DNA of 47,064 nt, from assembly GCA_903957365.1 (NCBI GenBank), contig CAJBPB010000324.1, positions 1-47,064 on the forward strand. The letters run 5' to 3'. This DNA comes from an uncultured Bacteroidota bacterium. Lineage in GTDB: Bacteria > Bacteroidota > Bacteroidia > Bacteroidales > F082. Below are positions 42,228 to 47,064 of the stretch, one piece after another; position 1 is the stretch's first letter; every line of letters begins with the position of its first letter. The position numbers and the translations under genes are program-made. The notes under the pieces are model-generated. The model was not told where the DNA came from and did no database searches. It saw only the letters and a list, made by a program, of their open reading frames with translations.

Positions 42228-44657
42228 GTGATTTATCCATCAAATTTTGAAGACAAAACCGGTTTCACAAGCATAAGAAATATGCTTCGCACGGCCTGTA
42301 TCAGTGCAATGGGGTCTGAAAAAGTAACCGAAATGCAGTTCTCTGACTCCATTGAAACAATCGCCATTCTTCAAAAACAGACCGAAGAATTTATGTCACT
42401 AATGCATGCGGGGGTCCCTTTTACAATCCGGGATTTCTTTGATGTCCGACCTGAATTGCACAGGATTCGAATTATTGGAACCGTCATCGAACTTGATGAA
42501 TTATTTCGGTTAAAGACTGTGATAAATATTGCAAATCAAATACTTAGGTTTACACAATCAGAAGCGAGCCAGCCTTATGAAGCTATACGGAATCTGACCC
42601 AGGGCATCCAACTTGAAAAATCAGTTTCAAACGAAATCAATCGTTTGACTGACGATAAAGGCAATGTGCCTGATAACGCGTCTGAACAGTTAGCCGAAAT
42701 AAGGACCGATATCCGGAGGAAACAAAGTAACGTTGAACGAAGGATCAGACAGATACTTGGTGAAGCCAAAAGTGCCGGATGGACTGATGGAGATGTTGAA
42801 TTTACCATTCGTAACGGCAGGTTGGTAATCCCGGTCCGCAGCGCCGATAAACGAAAACTGAAAGGTTTCGTTCATGATGAATCAGCCACTGGCCAGACTG
42901 TTTATATTGAACCAGCCGAAATTTTTGATACAAACAATGAAATCAGAGAGCTTGAATATGCCGAAAAACGTGAGATCCATCGCATATTAACTGCTTTTAC
43001 AAATTTCGTTCGTCCTCATTTACATCAACTGACCGATTGCTGTGAATTACTGGGAGCTGTCGATTTTATTCGTGCGAGAGCAACATTTGCACAGAAAATC
43101 AAAGGTACACGAACAATTTTATCTGATAATCCTGAAATTAAATGGAAACAGGCAAGACACCCTCTTCTTGATCTGGCTTTACGCGAACAAAAGAAAACTA
43201 TTGTACCTCTTGATATAAATCTGGAAGAAACAAGCAGAATTCTGGTTATTTCAGGTCCAAATGCCGGTGGAAAATCCGTTTGTCTGAAAACTACCGGGTT
43301 ACTGCAGTATATGTTGCAATGCGGACTGCTCGTTCCAATGCAACCCGATTCCGTTTGCGGCATCTTTCAGGATATCTTTATCGATATTGGTGATGAACAA
43401 TCACTTGAAAATGACCTGAGTACATACAGTTCGCACCTGTTAAATATGAAGCATTTTCTTGAAAACGCAAATGATAAAACACTTTTTTTAATTGATGAGT
43501 TCGGCACCGGCACAGAACCCCAGCTTGGCGGAGCAATTGCAGAGGCGGTTCTTACAGAGTTAAACAACAAAAAATCTTTTGGTGTAATTACTACCCATTA
43601 CGCGAATCTTAAGTTGATGGCCGACAACAATCCGGGAATTTTAAATGCTGCGATGTTGTTTGATACACGAAAATTACAACCGCTATTTGTACTTCAAACC
43701 GGTAATCCCGGGAGTTCATTTGCATTTGAGATAGCCCGGAAAATTGGATTTCCAGAACAAACCCTAAGCATGGCTGCCAATATTACCGGCCACTCGCAAT
43801 TGAATTTTGATCAGCAACTTCAGCAGCTTGAAATTGAAAAAAAAGAGGTTGCTAAAAAACAAACGGAACTCCGTTTGGCCGATATTCTTCTGAATGAAGT
43901 GATTGAAAAGTATCAGAAACTGCTCAAACAGCTTGAAGACCGAAAGAAAATTCTAATGCAAGAGGCAGGAAGTGAGGCCAAATTGCTTATCGATAAAGCA
44001 AACCGACAGATTGAACTGACGATCAAGGAAATTAAAGAATCGAAAGCAGACAAGGAAAAAACGAAACAACTCCGTGAAAATCTGATCGCTACCAGAGAAA
44101 AACTGGCTGCGCATGCAGAACAAACGGCAGAATCGATTACAGAAATTGAAACAGAAGCGGAAACACCTGAAAATCCTGAATTATCAATTGGTGATATGGT
44201 GCGCATCGAAGACATGGATATCATTGGTGAATTAATCCAATTGACTGACCATGAAGCTGTCATCACTTTCAATTCGGTAAAACTGCGTACTTCACCCGAA
44301 AAACTGCAAAAACTCAGCCGACGCGAAATAAAAAAGTCGACAAAGCAAGGGAAAGCTTATGTTAGAAGCGCTTCAGCAAGCATTGGTTCTGATATCAACG
44401 AAAAAGTTGCACAATTCCGGATAACCATTGATCTTCGGGGCAAAAGAGTTGAAGAAGCACTGGATCAGGTTGCCAAGTATCTAGATGAGGCTTTGTTATT
44501 GAGCATCAAAGAAGTAAGTATTCTTCATGGCAAAGGAAATGGCATTTTAAGAAAGGTAATCCGTGAGTTTTTAAGTTCTCAGCCTCAGGTTGTTTCCTTT
44601 GAAGATGCACGGATTGAATCGGGCGGACACGGTATTACCCAGGTGAAATTGAAATAA
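42228..44657 (+). CDS. mutS2: MutS2 family endonuclease/ribosome rescue ATPase
   Basis: An 809-residue MutS-family protein without the mismatch-recognition domain. It has a helical core, an ATPase with Walker A GPNAGGKS (343-350) and Walker B LIDEFGTGTEP, a coiled-coil region (about 535-640), a KOW-like segment and a C-terminal Smr domain with DLRG (735-738) and HGKGNGILR. Family members suppress recombination or split collided ribosomes, depending on species. The start is GTG at 42228; the sequence MIYPSNFEDKTGF is the normal Bacteroidota MutS2 N-terminus and no in-frame ATG lies before it. Confidence 0.96.
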   Translation: MIYPSNFEDKTGFTSIRNMLRTACISAMGSEKVTEMQFSDSIETIAILQKQTEEFMSLMHAGVPFTIRDFFDVRPELHRIRIIGTVIELDELFRLKTVINIANQILRFTQSEASQPYEAIRNLTQGIQLEKSVSNEINRLTDDKGNVPDNASEQLAEIRTDIRRKQSNVERRIRQILGEAKSAGWTDGDVEFTIRNGRLVIPVRSADKRKLKGFVHDESATGQTVYIEPAEIFDTNNEIRELEYAEKREIHRILTAFTNFVRPHLHQLTDCCELLGAVDFIRARATFAQKIKGTRTILSDNPEIKWKQARHPLLDLALREQKKTIVPLDINLEETSRILVISGPNAGGKSVCLKTTGLLQYMLQCGLLVPMQPDSVCGIFQDIFIDIGDEQSLENDLSTYSSHLLNMKHFLENANDKTLFLIDEFGTGTEPQLGGAIAEAVLTELNNKKSFGVITTHYANLKLMADNNPGILNAAMLFDTRKLQPLFVLQTGNPGSSFAFEIARKIGFPEQTLSMAANITGHSQLNFDQQLQQLEIEKKEVAKKQTELRLADILLNEVIEKYQKLLKQLEDRKKILMQEAGSEAKLLIDKANRQIELTIKEIKESKADKEKTKQLRENLIATREKLAAHAEQTAESITEIETEAETPENPELSIGDMVRIEDMDIIGELIQLTDHEAVITFNSVKLRTSPEKLQKLSRREIKKSTKQGKAYVRSASASIGSDINEKVAQFRITIDLRGKRVEEALDQVAKYLDEALLLSIKEVSILHGKGNGILRKVIREFLSSQPQVVSFEDARIESGGHGITQVKLK

Positions 44658-44676
44658 AATAATCTGATTGGCTTCT

Positions 44677-45258
44677 TCAATCCTCAAGAGAAGCGAAAGA
44701 AAATCCTCTTTCTTTAAAGTACTCAAGTACTTTTGGCAATGTTGACAACATATTATGAGATGCTTTTTCACTGTCATGAAAAACAACAATATCTCCATCT
44801 TGCGCATGGTATATCACATTTTTGAAGCACTGTTCAGCGCTTATTTCTCTATCAAAATCATAACTCAAAACCGACCACATCACAATCCGGTATTCCTTTT
44901 TCAATTTCCTGATTTGAGCAGGAGTAATTCTTCCATAAGGTGGCCGGAAATAATCTGACTGAATAAATAAACTGGCTTTTTTAATATTTTCATAATAATC
45001 ACTCACCGAATTTTTCCAGCCTTTCATATGGTTAAATGAATGATTACCAGTAATGTGTCCTGCAGAAAGGATCATCTGATAGGTTTCCGGAAATTTTTCC
45101 ACATTTTGTCCAACACAAAAAAAAGTTGCTTTTGCATCAAACTCTTTTAGCAACACCAACACTGAAGGAGTAATATCAGGATGCGGTCCATCGTCAAAAG
45201 TCAAATATATACGCTTGTTTCCCTTCGGCATTTGCCATATTACCGATGGAAAAAACAT
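44677..45258 (-). CDS. Polysaccharide deacetylase family protein (NodB domain)
   Basis: A 193-residue carbohydrate esterase 4/NodB-type deacetylase. Motif 1 is TFDDG (D22 and D23), motif 2 is HSFNH (H73 and H77, metal ligands), motif 3 is RPPYG, and a late FHDSE replaces the usual last histidine motif. It probably removes acetyl groups from peptidoglycan or another N-acetylated glycan. No clear signal peptide precedes the domain, so export is uncertain. The frame is open to 45525, but an exact -7 element at 45303-45296 makes the ATG at 45258 the first plausible start; a GTG at 45291 is too close to the promoter. It is divergent from gpmA and convergent with mutS2. Confidence 0.85.
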   Translation of the reverse strand: MFFPSVIWQMPKGNKRIYLTFDDGPHPDITPSVLVLLKEFDAKATFFCVGQNVEKFPETYQMILSAGHITGNHSFNHMKGWKNSVSDYYENIKKASLFIQSDYFRPPYGRITPAQIRKLKKEYRIVMWSVLSYDFDREISAEQCFKNVIYHAQDGDIVVFHDSEKASHNMLSTLPKVLEYFKERGFSFASLED

Positions 45259-45295
45259 TTTTAAAAAAGATGGAACTGTAGCAGATTTCACGATG

Positions 45296-45303
45296 CAAAA
45301 ATA
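45296..45303 (-). promoter_or_regulatory. -7 element for the deacetylase gene
   Basis: TATTTTTG on the minus strand is an exact match, 38 nt upstream of the ATG at 45258, with no -33 TTG at proper spacing. It decides the start choice. Confidence 0.5.
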
Positions 45304-45336
45304 CAGACTGAAGTCTTCTCTTTCTGTTATTTGTGT

Positions 45337-45344
45337 TAAATTTG
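45337..45344 (+). promoter_or_regulatory. -7 element for gpmA
   Basis: TAAATTTG is an exact TAnnTTTG match 18 nt before the ATG at 45362, so the leader is very short. No good -33 TTG is seen. Confidence 0.5.
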
Positions 45345-45361
45345 TACAAAATTTTGATCTA

Positions 45362-46108
45362 ATGAAGAAACTTGTATTAATACGCCATGGACAAAGTACA
45401 TGGAACAAAGAAAACCGTTTCACCGGATGGACCGATGTAAATCTCTCGGAGCAGGGTGTTGAAGAAGCCCGCAAAGCCGGTAAACTGATGAAATCAGAAG
45501 GCTTTAAATTTAAAATAGCGTACACTTCTTATCTCACAAGAGCGATTAAAACCTTATGGCTGGTTCTTGAAGAAATGGATATGATGTATATTCCCGAAAA
45601 GAAAAGTTGGAGATTAAACGAAAAGCATTATGGCGAACTACAGGGTTTAAACAAATCGGAAACTGCCGCAAAATATGGTGATGAGCAGGTTTTGTTGTGG
45701 CGCAGAAGTTTTGACATCCCTCCTATTGAACTGAATGAAAACGATCCACGCAGTCCACGCCTTGATCCCCGTTTCGCAGATGTTGATCCAAAAGACCTGC
45801 CAATGACTGAATCGCTAAAAGATGTGATTGACCGCATGATTCCTTATTGGATCAGCGACATTAAACCATCTTTGCAGGAACATGCTGAGATTCTTGTTGC
45901 CGCGCATGGCAATAGTCTGAGGGCACTGGTAATGCACCTTAAAAATATGAGCCGTGAGGAAATTCTGGAATTTAATATTCCAACCGGGGTTCCGTATGTA
46001 TTCGAATTCGATGACCAGATGAACCTGCTGAAAGACTACTTTATTGGCGATCCAGAAGAAATTAAAAAGCTGATGGAGCAGGTTGCCAATCAGGGAAAAT
46101 CGAAATAA
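45362..46108 (+). CDS. gpmA: 2,3-bisphosphoglycerate-dependent phosphoglycerate mutase
   Basis: Glycolytic interconversion of 3- and 2-phosphoglycerate in the cytoplasm through a phosphohistidine. It has 248 residues with the catalytic [10 protein letters not shown] (His9), [31 protein letters not shown], and the second histidine in [14 protein letters not shown]. The length and C-terminus are those of the dPGM family. The ATG at 45362 is supported by the family N-terminus and by the -7 element directly upstream. Confidence 0.96.
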   Translation: MKKLVLIRHGQSTWNKENRFTGWTDVNLSEQGVEEARKAGKLMKSEGFKFKIAYTSYLTRAIKTLWLVLEEMDMMYIPEKKSWRLNEKHYGELQGLNKSETAAKYGDEQVLLWRRSFDIPPIELNENDPRSPRLDPRFADVDPKDLPMTESLKDVIDRMIPYWISDIKPSLQEHAEILVAAHGNSLRALVMHLKNMSREEILEFNIPTGVPYVFEFDDQMNLLKDYFIGDPEEIKKLMEQVANQGKSK

Positions 46109-46192
46109 TACTTCGTTCCATGCAAATAATCAGACAGTTGAGTGAATGAATTCTTTCATTTAACTGTTTTTAAAACAACCAACAATCAACAG

Positions 46193-46909
46193 ATGAAAAA
46201 ACAATGGGTTATTCCTGATATTCACGGATGTTGCAAAACACTCATCAGTCTGGTCGAAAAACAAATAAAACCCGATAAATATGATGAGTTGTATTTTTTG
46301 GGTGACTATATCGACCGTGGACCTGATAGTAAAGGGGTTATCGATTTTATTATGCATCTGCAGGAACAAGAATATTCAGTTCGATTACTTTTAGGGAATC
46401 ATGAGGATTACTGTATCAAGGCTTTTGAAGAAGACAAAACCAAAAAATCATTTCTCGGTTTCCGGACAAAAAACAAAATCCAGACTGTTTGGGAAATACA
46501 TGGAGGTAAACAAACGCTGGCAAGTTTTGGTGTAAAATATGCTTCTGATATCCCTGAAAAATATATTGACTGGATGAAAGAGCTCAAATACTGGATCGAG
46601 TTAGAAAACCATATTTTGGTTCACGCAGGATTAAATTTCAAGATTGATGACCCTTTAAATGATAAATACGCGATGCTTTGGGCACGTGATTTTAAGGTTT
46701 TACCTGAAAAAATCCGAAACAAAACCGTGATTCATGGCCATGTCCCAGTCGATCTTGAGTTTATGAACCATGTGCTTGAGAGCAGCAGTTATCATTTTAT
46801 CGACCTGGATAACGGTGTTTATATGGACGAACGAAACGGTTACGGTAATCTGGTTGCTTATGAACTTATTTCAAAAACACAACTCATCCAAACAAATATT
46901 GACTTTTAA
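46193..46909 (+). CDS. PPP-family metallophosphatase (serine/threonine phosphatase-like)
   Basis: A 238-residue calcineurin-like phosphoesterase of the bacterial PPP type. Metal motifs are PDIHG (D9, H11), GDYIDRG (37-43) and GNHED (68-72), followed by HAGLNF and a late VIHGHVP, in the same order as in PrpA-like and diadenosine-tetraphosphatase-like enzymes. The substrate may be phosphoproteins or dinucleotides; sequence does not decide. The ATG at 46193 is preferred because the fold begins at once; a GTG at 46142 would add 17 residues unlike the family. It lies 84 nt after gpmA on the same strand. Confidence 0.88.
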   Translation: MKKQWVIPDIHGCCKTLISLVEKQIKPDKYDELYFLGDYIDRGPDSKGVIDFIMHLQEQEYSVRLLLGNHEDYCIKAFEEDKTKKSFLGFRTKNKIQTVWEIHGGKQTLASFGVKYASDIPEKYIDWMKELKYWIELENHILVHAGLNFKIDDPLNDKYAMLWARDFKVLPEKIRNKTVIHGHVPVDLEFMNHVLESSSYHFIDLDNGVYMDERNGYGNLVAYELISKTQLIQTNIDF

Positions 46910-47021
46910 TTTGCTCATAACCAAGTACTTCAATAATAAAAAACTATTTCATTAATAGATGCTGGAGACAAACTCCACGGAGAATTCCGAACGACTCTAC
47001 CACCTGTAAAATGCGCGTCCG

Positions 47022-47064
47022 AGATCGGAAGAGCACACGTCTGAACTCCAGTCACTAATGCGCA
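47022..47064 (+). other. Illumina TruSeq adapter with index (sequencing artefact)
   Basis: From 47022 the sequence is the TruSeq adapter core (AGATCGGAAGAGC, then ACACGTCTGAACTCCAGTCAC). It is followed by the 8-base index TAATGCGC at 47056-47063 and the first base of the next adapter section. It is not genomic. The stretch 46910-47021 before it holds no gene, and its last 60 bases look richer in GC than their surroundings, so they may also be chimeric. Confidence 0.97.

Noticed and set aside
45259-45525. Extended N-terminus or GTG start for the polysaccharide deacetylase
   Set aside because: The extension runs antisense through the gpmA start and promoter; the GTG at 45291 is too close to the deacetylase -7 element.
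46960-47021. Possible tRNA fragment near the contig end
   Set aside because: A few bases resemble a D-arm on the minus strand, but no acceptor stem, anticodon arm or T-arm can be folded.
1-47064. CRISPR arrays, insertion sequences, prophage, tRNA or rRNA genes
   Set aside because: I saw no regularly spaced repeats, transposase or integrase motifs, terminal inverted repeats, or foldable tRNA/rRNA sequence.

Overview
The window is a contig end from a member of the phylum Bacteroidota. Several lines of evidence agree. There is a complete dcw (division and cell wall) cluster in the gene order usual for this phylum. A short secreted protein carries a type IX secretion C-terminal sorting domain, and a GldA-like ABC ATPase is present. 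The window starts in a TonB-dependent receptor with a carboxypeptidase-regulatory-like N-terminus. Most transcription units are preceded by the Bacteroidota -7 element TAnnTTTG, often with a TTG about 19-21 nt upstream. I cannot assign a genus. The left edge cuts the TonB receptor. The right edge runs into an Illumina TruSeq adapter with an index, so the last bases are not genomic.

Layout. 1-3011: truncated TonB receptor (-) and a TerC membrane protein (+). 3189-11291: an organic-acid uptake and sensing neighbourhood. It has a DUF485/ActP-type Na+/solute symporter/porin operon (-), a divergent Crp/Fnr regulator with an N-terminal cysteine cluster (+), a metallophosphoesterase (+), and a 953-residue Cache-PAS-PAS-CBS-DUF294 nucleotidyltransferase (-). 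11471-17073: CorA, a membrane-anchored thioredoxin, an MmcQ/YjbR protein, metK behind a long structured leader that resembles a SAM-II riboswitch, a lipoprotein and a GldA-like ATPase. 17360-20049: rplM-rpsI-rpsB-tsf. 20122-36038: gatB/yqeY-like gene, then ftsZ, ftsA, ftsQ, murC, murG, ftsW, murD, mraY, murE, ftsI, ftsL, rsmH and mraZ, all on the minus strand and transcribed from mraZ, most with overlaps or gaps of a few bases. 36369-38824: a probable amino-acid (glycine/serine) lipid acyltransferase pair followed by engB. 38782-40692: biotin carrier and acyl-CoA carboxyltransferase subunit. 41078-46909: T9SS cargo protein, mutS2, polysaccharide deacetylase, gpmA and a PPP-family phosphatase.

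How the genes work together. The dcw block supplies lipid II synthesis (MurC, MurD, MurE, MraY, MurG) and septation (FtsZ, FtsA, FtsQ, FtsL, FtsW, FtsI). Its mraZ promoter carries three 10-bp-spaced GTGG(G/T) repeats, the expected autoregulatory MraZ operator. The 3-11 kb region is the best candidate for a less described system. A single-Cache sensor domain of the type that binds small carboxylates is fused to a GlnD-like nucleotidyltransferase core and sits near a carboxylate symporter and a possible redox-sensing regulator. Other notable regulation is the SAM-II-like leader of metK, a 12-bp-stem leader before the carboxyltransferase gene, and a terminator for the carboxylase operon that lies antisense inside the engB coding sequence. 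I saw no tRNA, rRNA, CRISPR array, transposase or prophage gene.
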